Of a DNA stretch of 64,000 bases, positions 36,997 to 45,339 are shown piece after piece; positions within the stretch are counted from its first letter, which is position 1; every line of letters begins with the position of its first letter. Both the position numbers and the translations under genes were made by a program. The notes beneath the pieces were generated by a model. That model did not search any database and was not told the origin of the DNA. It saw only the letters and a program-made list of their open reading frames with translations. Source of the stretch: Microbulbifer yueqingensis (GTDB lineage Bacteria > Pseudomonadota > Gammaproteobacteria > Pseudomonadales > Cellvibrionaceae); the NCBI RefSeq assembly GCF_900100355.1, contig NZ_FNFH01000003.1, forward strand, positions 496,001 to 560,000, written 5' to 3'.

Positions 36997-38469
36997 TCAA
37001 TTAACATCGAACGATATAGTTTTCGAGGAATAAATTCCTTTTGTCTCTCGAGGCGAACCGCCAGAAAAAATGAGCTCCCACCCTTCACACTGAGGACCCC
37101 ACGCCCCACCGCATCCTTGGTATTCTGTACAATTCCTTAGATTGATATCTACGGAGTGCGATTGCCCGAGAGTTTGTGTAAAGGTAATACTTCCGCTATG
37201 CGAATCACCTTGATAATCACTGGAATAAGCCAACTTTCCGTCAACCAAAAGATCCATAGCACAATACCTCTCCGCAACGGAAACGCGGCTATCACGAGCA
37301 ACAAATGAAATTGAGACTCGGTCCAAATCTCTTACATCATTATTGACTGGCTCGCCTGGGCAGCCCATGACAAACGCCCATTCAGTTCCCTCATTTGGGG
37401 CACCAACGTCCACTCTTACCTGGTTCGTATCAACTTCACTCTCAGTTACAAAAAAACTCGAGCTATGAAACCCGGATACTTCCTGCTCTGTGGAATATAT
37501 TTCACTACCATTTAGCGTATAAATCCCCAGCTCATCAGGAATTGTATAGGCTTCAAACTCGAACTTTACCTCTCCAGGCTGATTTCCCAAGTCTTGGATA
37601 AAGGAGTAACTACCTTGGCCACCGCTTTTTACTAAGGGTGAACCACAAGCAATCACCTCAGTACACGCAGCACTTTCAAAATTTGCTGCAACAGCATCTA
37701 CTTGGGCTTGTATCCTATTAATCAAATTGGGATTTTCTTCAAAATAGGCAGGAAAGCTGTGATTATTAGGTGTTGGTTTGCTTACGTATTGGTAGTTCCC
37801 GGGAAGAATATCTGTATGCAATAATCTTAAGCCATTAACCACAGTGTCAGAATTTAGGGTTGTATAACTTCCCCTTGAGACACTCTCAAATGGAACACTG
37901 TTTGTGACGGCGCCGACCAAGACCGCTCCTACCTGCTGATCTTTAGTTGGCTCATTAATAGAAATCCAATTTGAGGCCATCTTTGAGTAAAGTGATCCTT
38001 GAGAGTAACCTAACAGAACAATATTTTTACCCGCGTCCAAAACGGGCAAATATTGATTCAGATGGTTCCCCAAATCTGGCTGATTCAAATAATGCCTGGA
38101 ATAGGCTTTTTCATAGGACTCAGTCCAGGAGTCTACGATTTTATTGGAGAACTCTGAATCAATGGCCCCCAATTCCGAGAGGCCATACTTCCAGAAGGTA
38201 CTCCAGTTTTCTATACCCTTCTGGCGACCAGCCTCCACTACATCAAGAAATAAGTTTTCGGTCGAGACATATGAAAGCCTAACATCATATTGAGGGAATA
38301 GCGCTCTTATTTTCTGGTAGCCCAAATTGGCCGAAGTAGGATCCGTATTCATCCCATTAACGAAAAAGATCACTGGCTGCATTTTCTCACACTCAGCGGC
38401 GGTCAACTGCTGACTAACGAGCGTCGAGCCAACAAGAAAAACCCACCCTATAGACTTTCCTAGTTGCAT
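36997..38469 (-). CDS. secreted alpha/beta hydrolase (lipase-like) with C-terminal beta domain
   Basis: 490 residues with a signal peptide (SIGWVFLVGSTLVSQQLTAA). Residues 30-38 (VIFFVNGMN) look like an oxyanion-hole strand; GYSQGSLYSKMA near 155 is the nucleophile elbow with catalytic Ser; HSFPAYF near 240 offers the His. The region from about 270 is a beta-rich domain with several Cys (TACTEVIACGSP, CPGEP, CTEYQGCGGAWGPQCEGW), possibly for substrate or surface binding. It overlaps the upstream gene by 10 nt, so it is co-translated with that secreted partner. Substrate not known. Confidence 0.72.
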   Translation of the reverse strand: MQLGKSIGWVFLVGSTLVSQQLTAAECEKMQPVIFFVNGMNTDPTSANLGYQKIRALFPQYDVRLSYVSTENLFLDVVEAGRQKGIENWSTFWKYGLSELGAIDSEFSNKIVDSWTESYEKAYSRHYLNQPDLGNHLNQYLPVLDAGKNIVLLGYSQGSLYSKMASNWISINEPTKDQQVGAVLVGAVTNSVPFESVSRGSYTTLNSDTVVNGLRLLHTDILPGNYQYVSKPTPNNHSFPAYFEENPNLINRIQAQVDAVAANFESAACTEVIACGSPLVKSGGQGSYSFIQDLGNQPGEVKFEFEAYTIPDELGIYTLNGSEIYSTEQEVSGFHSSSFFVTESEVDTNQVRVDVGAPNEGTEWAFVMGCPGEPVNNDVRDLDRVSISFVARDSRVSVAERYCAMDLLVDGKLAYSSDYQGDSHSGSITFTQTLGQSHSVDINLRNCTEYQGCGGAWGPQCEGWELIFSGGSPRETKGIYSSKTISFDVN

Positions 38470-39014
38470 TGGATATTCCTTCCACCCATTTCATTAATAT
38501 TTGATAAATATGTTTCTAAATTAGCTGCATATGCTTTCGATCTCTTATAAGTATTAAGTGTCTTACTGATCAAATCGACGATTGCCTTTTCTGCAGCTTG
38601 CTCTCCTGCACTTATTGTCACACAACTCCTGGCTTTGATAAGCATCAAGTTTATATCTTGAGCAGGCTCCACGGTTCGAATGATCGCAGACTGCTGAGCT
38701 GCCGCAAATTGATATAGCGAATCCCTCACAGCTGGATCACTGTCATAGGCAAGACTGATGTAGCGCTCTATATCATCTCTCACGCCGTCGTTATCTGAAT
38801 CAATTCCCGCGACAGTGGCTTTGCCTTCTTCACCAGGGTCTTGTGGGATAGAATCATCAAAAACAGGAACAAAAAAAGTGATCGATGAATTGCTAATTGG
38901 AATAAATTTAACAGGATCCCCTTGATAAACATCTGAGGGATTGATCAACTCCTGAGCCTGAGCACAAACAGATACCAAACTGAACAAAGTCAATATCAAT
39001 ATCCTTTTTCGCAT
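38460..39014 (-). CDS. secreted partner with calcium-type DxDxDG repeat
   Basis: 184 residues with a signal peptide (ILILTLFSLVSVCAQA). GIDSDNDGVRDDIERYI (about 70-86) is a thrombospondin-3/dockerin-like calcium loop followed by a helical domain with one conserved-looking Cys pair (ARSCVTIS ... GGRNIQCN). It precedes and overlaps the hydrolase gene, suggesting a helper, inhibitor or co-secreted factor. The DNDGVRDDI pattern is common in secreted gammaproteobacterial proteins of unknown role. Confidence 0.7.
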   Translation of the reverse strand: MRKRILILTLFSLVSVCAQAQELINPSDVYQGDPVKFIPISNSSITFFVPVFDDSIPQDPGEEGKATVAGIDSDNDGVRDDIERYISLAYDSDPAVRDSLYQFAAAQQSAIIRTVEPAQDINLMLIKARSCVTISAGEQAAEKAIVDLISKTLNTYKRSKAYAANLETYLSNINEMGGRNIQCN

Positions 39015-39061
39015 GACTAAACTTCCTTTAACATAACGAGGTAGAATTAAATATCAGCCAC

Positions 39062-39376
39062 TTAGATATACAACCAGGCCAAAAAAATAAAAAGTAAATT
39101 AACACACGGTATAATAGAGACAAAAAGACAATCTAAATAGGCGGCTCTTTTTAGGGAATATAAATAAATAATTAAAGAGATCAAGCTCACATGAAACTGA
39201 CTAAAAATACACACAAGCAGAAGCCAAGATGCCCAATTTTCGCCACCGGTCCCTGAGCTCCATGCCATATAAATATAAGGCAAAAATGAAAGGATAAGTG
39301 GCGCCAGTAAAGCGTTGCCGGCCATTAAGAGAAACGAAATCCGGCGCACAGCCTGCACCGAGATAGACCTGATCAA
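39062..39376 (-). CDS. small integral membrane protein
   Basis: 104 residues, with three or four hydrophobic segments (about 13-37, 45-74 with a break, 84-103). Not recognised. It lies 47 nt upstream of the secreted pair in the same direction and may be transcribed with it. Codon use and base composition match the AT-rich surroundings. Confidence 0.55.
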   Translation of the reverse strand: MIRSISVQAVRRISFLLMAGNALLAPLILSFLPYIYMAWSSGTGGENWASWLLLVCIFSQFHVSLISLIIYLYSLKRAAYLDCLFVSIIPCVNLLFIFLAWLYI

Positions 39377-39745
39377 GATTTCACCACCTTTTTTCTTGTA
39401 ATTCTTGCACTAGGATAAGTCGCGCCCCAAACCTACGTATAAATTATTCGATTAAGATCAGCAGTTTGGAGTACGTCCTCTCTAGCGCCTCTCAATTTAT
39501 ATAGCCTATGACTGCCCTAGCCTTGTGGTCTCTACTGCTACAGTGCTACCCAGCTTAGCAGCAACCCGCCAGACTTAGCGTGCACCTGGGCCAGATTGCG
39601 ATTAGATCGGTAATGCGACAGATTAAAGCGATCAAACCATAGCCAAATTAATTCGACCACAATCCTAACTCAAAGCCGCATATTATTCTGTTCCTGCCCG
39701 ATAAGAAAAAGTGCGCGCAGCACGCCAAGTGCTGCTAGCGGAAAA
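39377..39745. other. non-coding gap in AT-rich region
   Basis: About 370 bases without a supportable gene on either strand and without a clear hairpin. It presumably contains the promoter of the membrane protein/hydrolase group and the 3' end of member 6. Confidence 0.5.
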
Positions 39746-40099
39746 TTAAGTATGTAAATCAACCGACACGGCACTCTCGCAATCAGAAGAATCCGTGTAA
39801 CTGTATATACTAATTGAATTGCCGGACACCAGGGCACTAGTAGCTAAAGTAAAAGCACGGTCAAAGACTCCGTCGGTTCCCGCATGCTCTCTCCGAAATT
39901 TTGCCTTGCCATTGCAGCTATCACTCGTCCCTCCCGAGTAAAAAACCCAGAAAGCCTCCTGATTTTGTGATGTTGCCGATACCTTCGTCACTAAAGCCTT
40001 TTGAACAATAAAGCCTCCGGCAGCAGATGAGGGAAGAGAGATAAGCCCGAAAAAGATCACAATGAAGAAGTTACAAAGTCTCATAAGCATCCATAGCAA
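39746..40099 (-). CDS. small secreted two-cysteine protein, member 6
   Basis: 117 residues; a signal peptide (FFIVIFFGLISLPSSAAGG) and a mature part VQKALVTKVSATSQNQEAFWVFY, SDSCNGKAKF, RAFTLATSALVSGNSISIYSY, SSDCESAVSVDL. The family pattern is kept though TSALVSGNSI replaces LLAA.SGK.V. ATG at 40099 or internal ATGs (MLMRL) may be used. On the minus strand and about 700 nt from its nearest coding neighbour. Confidence 0.68.
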   Translation of the reverse strand: MLWMLMRLCNFFIVIFFGLISLPSSAAGGFIVQKALVTKVSATSQNQEAFWVFYSGGTSDSCNGKAKFRREHAGTDGVFDRAFTLATSALVSGNSISIYSYTDSSDCESAVSVDLHT

Positions 40100-40431
40100 A
40101 TAATGTTAACCAATCAAAACTAACGTCCGAGCATATTCTATAAATCGAAAGGGCACAACGAGACATGTGTACCAATTAACAATCGAGCCGGGCCAGTTAA
40201 CGATAAAAGGTCTGTCGCCTTCCACACATTTTTGAAAGCTCCCTGAGCACTTGGGTTACGGCTCTTATGTGTTGGGACATACATGTTAACCTGCGTGGGT
40301 ACGGTTAAAATCATTGTGGCTATGCGGAGAAATTATGATTAAATGATGATTTCGACAATGAAAAGTGTTGAAAAATAATAGTTTTTAAAATTGAATTTTC
40401 AATATAAGCACCTGCAAGCTTTGGAGTTAAA
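40100..40431. other. non-coding gap between divergent members 6 and 7
   Basis: About 330 bases that must carry divergent promoters. Near 40400 TTGAATTTTCAA forms an inverted repeat 25-30 nt before member 7. GGAG lies 6 nt before its ATG. No gene is supportable. Confidence 0.5.
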
Positions 40432-40767
40432 ATGAAACAAAATATTATATTTGCTTTAGTATCCTCTACTATTGCAAACAATGCTTTAGCTACTTGCACA
40501 TCCAACATCTGCACAGATGTGTACGTTGATCGAATGTATACGAACACTACCGGACTAGTCTACGTAGCCACTAGTGGCGACGAAACGAAGCTGGACTGCA
40601 GCCCGATTTCAGATGTCTATCTTTCGTTCACATTAGATGAGCCTGCCGGAGATGCAATTTACTCCACACTGCTTGCTGCGCAGATGGCAGATCGAAGGGT
40701 TAGAATTAGAATATTTGACGGTAGCAGCAAGTGTGGCATCCAGTACATCACCCACGATAGGCAATAA
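40432..40767 (+). CDS. small secreted two-cysteine protein, member 7
   Basis: 111 residues; signal peptide IIFALVSSTIANNALA. Mature: VYVDRMYTNTTGLVYVAT, KLDCSPISDVYL, IYSTLLAAQMADRRVRIRIF, SSKCGIQYI. It has an additional Cys pair at the mature N-terminus (TCTSNICTDV), the only member to do so. The LLAAQMADRRVRI core shows the family. Confidence 0.72.
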   Translation: MKQNIIFALVSSTIANNALATCTSNICTDVYVDRMYTNTTGLVYVATSGDETKLDCSPISDVYLSFTLDEPAGDAIYSTLLAAQMADRRVRIRIFDGSSKCGIQYITHDRQ

Positions 40768-40896
40768 GGACGAGCGCTAGTAGCACAGCGCGAACACTTC
40801 CGGAAGCAAAAGGGTGCATCGTAGTAAGGTATATGTCAGTGCGCTTTTCTATTGCGGAAGCCCGCACGCTCAACTGTCCCGCAAGGAGTTACGAAG

Positions 40897-41205
40897 ATGC
40901 AAAAGCTTTTAACGGTGATTTTCCTATGCTTATTGTCAGCAACCGCGCTTGGGGAGGTAATACAAGTAACAGAAGTGCCGAGCAAGTGGAAGCTTGAAAA
41001 CTATATCGGTGATAACGTCGTGGCATGGTACACCAGCGCCCCCTGCGAAAATGGAAGAATAATTCTTCCAAGTACTACAACCCGGGATGACCGGAATAGA
41101 TTCTGGTCTGCCGTGCTGACAGGAAAAGCAAGTGGAAAAGAGATCTTTGTACGATATGACACCACTACCTGCGAAATAGTAAGCTTCGGCGTTAGTGCCC
41201 AATAG
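40897..41205 (+). CDS. small secreted two-cysteine protein, member 8
   Basis: 102 residues from ATG 40897, which has AAGGAG 8 nt upstream; the open frame extends 15 codons further but without a site. Signal peptide LLTVIFLCLLSATALG; mature VIQVTEVPSKWKL, VVAWYTSAPCENG, FWSAVLTGKASGKEIFVRY, TTTCEIVSFGV. Last member of the array; GC-rich sequence resumes right after it. Confidence 0.72.
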   Translation: MQKLLTVIFLCLLSATALGEVIQVTEVPSKWKLENYIGDNVVAWYTSAPCENGRIILPSTTTRDDRNRFWSAVLTGKASGKEIFVRYDTTTCEIVSFGVSAQ

Positions 41206-41243
41206 CCTGTCCGGTGGGGAACATTCGCCCCTGATTCCAGGCG

Positions 41244-41313
41244 GGCCCCTGCGTCCCCTCTGGTTAGGAACAACGACCCTTTCACTCTATTGTTCCTCCA
41301 GTCAGTAGGGGCC
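41244..41313. repeat. imperfect 70-nt hairpin
   Basis: GGCCCCT (41244-41250) pairs with AGGGGCC (41307-41313), and AGGAACAA (41266-41273) pairs with TTGTTCCT (41290-41297); in between a CTGG/CCAG pairing is possible. It follows member 8 and could be a terminator without T-run or a repeat boundary. Confidence 0.4.
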
Positions 41314-41386
41314 TTGTCCGCGCGGGCCTCGCTTCCGGTTCGCCCCATGGGCACAGTGAAGAATCATGGTTTCGGGAGATTAACGT

Positions 41387-42067
41387 ATGGGCACACAACC
41401 AGGCCTGAAGGCCAGAGTCACGGCGTCCTGGTCGCGCCTCAGCTGGCTGGTAACCATCGTGGTACTTGCACTCTGTGCGAATCCCCTCGTGGTAAGGGCT
41501 GTTGCAGAAACAGAGGCGCAACAGGACCCAACGGACGTCCTGCGTAAGGAGCACCAGCTTATCCAGAAGATGGTTCGGGCGGCACAGCAGGAGGCTACCG
41601 ATATCCAGCAGAGCGGAAAGGTGGACCGGGCGCGTATTGGCAAATTCCACGATTTTTTCAAGAATTTCGCGGACAAGTGTCACCATGCTAAGGAGGAACG
41701 GGAGCTTTTCCCCGTGCTCCGCGAAGTCGGCGTCGATACAGTGGTTATCCACCTTGTGGTCAAGCAGCACGAGGAAGGACGCATCTTGCTGGGCGGGGTT
41801 GAAGAATGGCTGGCGGCAGCCGATAAGGGTGAGGAGGCAGATCCGCAGGCACTGAGGCGCTACCTTCTCGAGTACGCCACGCTGATGCAGCGCCATATTG
41901 CCACAGAGAACGAATACCTCTGGCCCCGGGCTGCAGCCCAACTCAGCGACGCGCAGAAAGGGGCGCTGGCCGAAGCTTTTTACCGGATCGAGGTTGAAGA
42001 GCTGGGCAAGGGGTTTCACGAGAAGTACCACGGCCTGACCATGGAGGTGCTGGGGAAAAGCGAATGA
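41387..42067 (+). CDS. membrane-anchored or exported hemerythrin domain protein
   Basis: 226 residues. A hydrophobic segment at about 18-38 (SWLVTIVVLALCANPLVV) acts as signal or anchor. The rest is a four-helix hemerythrin HHE domain: KEHQLIQKMV, KFHDFFKNFADKCHHAKEE, VKQHEEGRILL and MQRHIATENEYLWP supply the His and Glu ligands for a di-iron site. Possible roles are oxygen or nitric-oxide sensing or iron handling. GC content is back to the core level. Confidence 0.85.
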   Translation: MGTQPGLKARVTASWSRLSWLVTIVVLALCANPLVVRAVAETEAQQDPTDVLRKEHQLIQKMVRAAQQEATDIQQSGKVDRARIGKFHDFFKNFADKCHHAKEERELFPVLREVGVDTVVIHLVVKQHEEGRILLGGVEEWLAAADKGEEADPQALRRYLLEYATLMQRHIATENEYLWPRAAAQLSDAQKGALAEAFYRIEVEELGKGFHEKYHGLTMEVLGKSE

Positions 42068-42296
42068 CCTGAGGGATCAATCCTGCCTGGTGCAGTAGTA
42101 GCTTTTCAGGCTGAGAGAACCAGCCAGTGCTAAAGTCGTGGCCTCACAAAGCCCGCCAGATGGACCAAAGAACCGCCGCTTCGCTCTGGTTTTCCGGCCC
42201 CGCTGGCGCGCGTTATACCCAAGACTTACCCCCAATCATTAGACTCCCTGTATAGTTAGGTTTCGGCCTAACACGGTACGCATCTCTGAGGATCGT

Positions 42297-42721
42297 ATGA
42301 ACACCCTGCTCAACAAAAAGCGTGCTCTACTTGGCTGGGTTCAGTCTCGCCGGCGAATGACGCTCCTGGCTATAGGGCTACTTGCAGTTGTTCTCTATGA
42401 GACCGCTTTGGCTTGGTACCGTCCCTTCATCTATTCAACGGGCGCGATTTCCACATTGCCGATACACTCGGGAACAGCCTCGGTACAGTTGCAACCGCGC
42501 TGGTGTTCGCCTCGTTACTTGGCCGTTCTCATACACAAGCGCTATTTGTGCTTCGCGCTGCGGCAATCGCGGTCGGGGTTTATGAGCTCGCACACCCGTT
42601 GCTGGGCAAGCCGATTGACCCGCTAGACCTTGTTGCCACGCTTATCGCTGGGTTCATATGCCAGTACACCTATGGCCTGGTGTACCGCCGCGAGCTTCGC
42701 GTCGAAACAGCACGGGGGTGA
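42297..42721 (+). pseudogene. frameshifted small membrane protein (VanZ-like)
   Basis: The first frame runs MNTLLNKKRALLGWV to YRPFIYS and then loses sense; from about 42440 the next frame carries on NGRDFHIADTLGNSLGTVA to the natural stop at 42721. Joining them gives a protein of about 141 residues with four hydrophobic segments. A single-base loss near tctattcaacgggcg explains it. The pattern (DTLGNSLGT, DLVATLIAGFICQYTY) recalls VanZ-type proteins, with low certainty. A GTTAGG/CCTAAC hairpin lies upstream at 42255-42272. A sequencing error is possible. Confidence 0.6.
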
Positions 42722-42797
42722 GGCCTAATCGTTCGCCCAGGCCGACGTCCCCTCTGGTGGGACTTAACTCAGATGAAAGGGCGAAGCCCGGGTGTTC

Positions 42798-43904
42798 TCA
42801 GAACGCGTAGGTAATCGCCGCAAACCCCTTGATCACCCTGTCGTCCTCGACGATGGGGCTGTCGGTGATGTCACTGTCCAGTTCTTCCGCTGCCACGGCC
42901 AGTATTACCCGCCAGTTCCGGGTGAGCTCGTAGAGCCCCCCTACCCCGACTTCCACGGTAAAGCTGTCTCCCACCGAGTAGGCGGGCCGGCCGGGGATGG
43001 CCGCGGAGGCGGGCACGCCGTAGTCGTAGTCGGCCAGCTCGCTGCTGAGCCAGTTGACCCCCAGCTCCGGGGCCAGGCGCAGCCTGCCGAACTGGAATCC
43101 CCGCGATACGCGCGCCACCGCGGTGCCGCCGCCGATCTGGTCGAGCACGTCGTGTTTGTAACCCAGATCAAACTCGAAGCCGTTGGGGCCGTCGTAGACC
43201 AGGCCCAGCCCCGCCATCAGGGTGCTGTCCCGGTCGCCGAGGCCTTCCAGTATGTCTGCGTCGTCCTCCTCGTAGGCGCCCACCCGATAGGAGGCGGTCA
43301 GCGCCAGGCGCAGGTCGCCGCTACCCAGGATGCCGTAACGCAGGTAGGGCCCCACCCACTGCAGGCGCTCGCCGAGATAGGTGATCGCCGGGATCGGCTG
43401 GATCACACTGCTGTCCGAGCCCAGGTACGGGCTGCTGCGACCGATCACACCCAGCCCCACGCCCCACTGGCCGGACTCACCGAGGATGCTGTAGAGCTCG
43501 ATGTCCTGGCTGGCTGTGCCATCCCCGGCCAGTGAGAAGCTCGCCTGCTGGAAGCTGGGCGGCCCCTTGGGCTGGTATTTTTTGGACAGGCCCACCGGCT
43601 CCACGGGTATGCCGATGAAATTTCGGTCGAGGGCGCGGTTGTTGTTCTTGTCCACGTAGGCGAGCAGCGCCACCTCCCCTGCCGGGACGTCGCGAATCAC
43701 ATAGGTTTCACCGGGCTGTATCGCGAAGCGCTCCTCCCGCGCGGGGTCGCGGAAGTTGCCGAACGCATCGGGATCGTCATAGACCTGCAGTACGAGGGTC
43801 CCCTCTGGCGGCAGGTTCTGCACGCGCACGCTGATATCGGCGGCTGTGGCACTTGCGGCACCGATCGGCAAAAGCAGTGACAGGGTCGCGGCGGTTATTT
43901 TCAT
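42798..43904 (-). CDS. DUF2141-MipA/OmpV fusion outer-membrane protein
   Basis: 368 residues from ATG 43904 (TTG 43910 two codons upstream is also possible and is better spaced from AGGA). Signal peptide to about 22 (GAASATAA). Residues 23-115 form a DUF2141 beta-sandwich (GTLVLQVYDDPDAFG, VIRDVPAGEVALLAYVDKNNN), the rest a MipA/OmpV-type beta-barrel (SPYLGSDSSVIQPIPAI; closing GFAAITYAF with terminal Phe for outer-membrane assembly). The two domains usually occur as separate proteins. A 16-bp palindrome lies in its promoter. Confidence 0.8.
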   Translation of the reverse strand: MKITAATLSLLLPIGAASATAADISVRVQNLPPEGTLVLQVYDDPDAFGNFRDPAREERFAIQPGETYVIRDVPAGEVALLAYVDKNNNRALDRNFIGIPVEPVGLSKKYQPKGPPSFQQASFSLAGDGTASQDIELYSILGESGQWGVGLGVIGRSSPYLGSDSSVIQPIPAITYLGERLQWVGPYLRYGILGSGDLRLALTASYRVGAYEEDDADILEGLGDRDSTLMAGLGLVYDGPNGFEFDLGYKHDVLDQIGGGTAVARVSRGFQFGRLRLAPELGVNWLSSELADYDYGVPASAAIPGRPAYSVGDSFTVEVGVGGLYELTRNWRVILAVAAEELDSDITDSPIVEDDRVIKGFAAITYAF

Positions 43905-43931
43905 GGGCAATGTCGTCCTGGCTAGCCAATC

Positions 43932-43947
43932 TGTTCGTATACGAACA
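43932..43947. promoter_or_regulatory. 16-bp palindromic operator upstream of mipA-like gene
   Basis: TGTTCGTATACGAACA is a perfect palindrome 27 nt before ATG 43904. On the minus strand it directly follows a candidate promoter TTGCCC-16 nt-TACGAT, so a bound protein would cover the start of transcription. The form is that of TetR/AcrR-type operators. No regulator gene is within 10 kb. The rest of the 43905-44264 gap shows nothing beyond the RBS of the efflux gene. Confidence 0.7.
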
Positions 43948-44264
43948 TCGTAGAAAAACAGATGAAGCGGGCAATTTATCCGGGCGCCCTGCCTCCATTT
44001 GGCGGGCGAGTGGGCCGGCGAGTCCGCTATGAAAACAGGCTTTAATTAATATCCCGGCCCATCAAAATTTATGTAGCGCAACTCACGGTAGAGCAGTGTC
44101 ACCGGGCGTTATTGTTGCGCCACAGGTCGCTTGGCTCGGAGTGCAACTAATCCTGCGCCTTGCCCGGCGTGGCCAGAATTGTTCGAATAATGGAATGGTG
44201 AGGAACCCCCGTCCCGAGGCGGCCCACTTGCCTCCAAGCGCAAGCAACAAGCAATGGAGACACC

Positions 44265-45335
44265 TTGAATACTGCAGAACCTGGTCGAATCCACCGCTGC
44301 CTGAATATCATGACCGGCGCTGCGTTGCTGGTTTCAGCGCTGCTCACCGGCTGTGGGCCCACCGGCGAAGCCTCCACGGGCCGGGACCGGCCCCGGGTGC
44401 AGCCCGTAGTTACCGAGACGGTCGCCTGGCAGCCACGGGTGGTACGGATCGAGGCGGTGGGCACCTCCCGCGCCGGGAAGAGCGTGACGCTCTACCCGGA
44501 AGTGAGTGGTGAGGTGGTCGAAGTAACGCTCAAGGCCGGCGACAGGGTCAAGGCCGGGCAGACCATCGTGCAGCTGGACCAGCGCGACCAGCGCCTGGCG
44601 GTACAGCTCGCCCGGGTGGCGCTGGAGGACGCCAAGCGCCTCTACAACCGCTACCAGCGCACCCGCGATTCCGGAGCGGTCACCGAGAGCGCCGTGGACG
44701 ACGCCCGCAGCGCGGTGGAACGCGCACGGCTGAGCCTGAACCGCGCCGAGGTGGCACTGGACCATCGCTCGATCGAGGCGCCTTTCGACGGGCATATCGG
44801 CCTGACCAACCTCGATCCCGGCGCCCGCGTCGACCCTTCCACCGCAATCACCACTATCGACGACCGCCGCAGCCTGCTGGTGACCTTCCAGGTACCCGAA
44901 CTGTTCTTCGGCCAGATCCGGGAGCGCCAGGGCATCTCGGTGGCCACCTGGTCCAACGGCGACCCTGCGCACGAGGGCGTGGTGCTGGATATCGACAGCC
45001 GCGTGGATCCGGGGACCCGCACCTTCACCGTGCGCGCGCGGGTAGACAACAGTGAGGACCGGCTGCGGCCGGGCATGAGCTTCCGCGTGACGCTGGACCT
45101 GGCCGCGGGCCGCTACCCGGTGGTGCCCGAGGTGGCACTGCAGTGGGGCAATGACGGCGCCTTCGTGTGGGCATTGAACGGCGACAGCGTCACCCGCGTG
45201 CCTGCCACCATCGTGCAGCGCCTGCCGGGCGCGATCCTGGTGGATGCAGACCTGCCGGAGGGCGTGGCGGTTGTGACCGAGGGCACCCAGCGGATGCGCG
45301 AGGGCATGCCGGTCGCCAATATGGCGAGGTTGTAA
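44265..45335 (+). CDS. RND efflux periplasmic adaptor lipoprotein
   Basis: Membrane-fusion protein linking an inner-membrane RND pump to an outer-membrane channel. 356 residues from TTG 44265 with GGAGA upstream. A lipobox LLTGC gives a lipidated Cys near residue 29. The lipoyl/hairpin pattern SVTLYPEVSGEVVEVTLKAG, the coiled-coil hairpin (RLYNRYQRTRDSGAV...) and IEAPFDGHIGLTNLDPG are all typical of AcrA/MexE. Four bases separate it from the pump gene. Confidence 0.94.
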   Translation: MNTAEPGRIHRCLNIMTGAALLVSALLTGCGPTGEASTGRDRPRVQPVVTETVAWQPRVVRIEAVGTSRAGKSVTLYPEVSGEVVEVTLKAGDRVKAGQTIVQLDQRDQRLAVQLARVALEDAKRLYNRYQRTRDSGAVTESAVDDARSAVERARLSLNRAEVALDHRSIEAPFDGHIGLTNLDPGARVDPSTAITTIDDRRSLLVTFQVPELFFGQIRERQGISVATWSNGDPAHEGVVLDIDSRVDPGTRTFTVRARVDNSEDRLRPGMSFRVTLDLAAGRYPVVPEVALQWGNDGAFVWALNGDSVTRVPATIVQRLPGAILVDADLPEGVAVVTEGTQRMREGMPVANMARL

Positions 45336-45339
45336 TCCC

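Noticed and set aside
33628-41380. Chromosomal integron with gene cassettes
   Set aside because: Small genes in an AT-rich stretch suggest it, but the genes point both ways, each has its own promoter space, no recurring attC-like RYYYAAC...GTTRRRY pair was found and no integrase is present.
42255-42272. GTTAGG-CCTAAC hairpin as an attC site
   Set aside because: The half-sites are in the wrong order for attC and only 6 nt apart; it is a simple hairpin upstream of the frameshifted gene.
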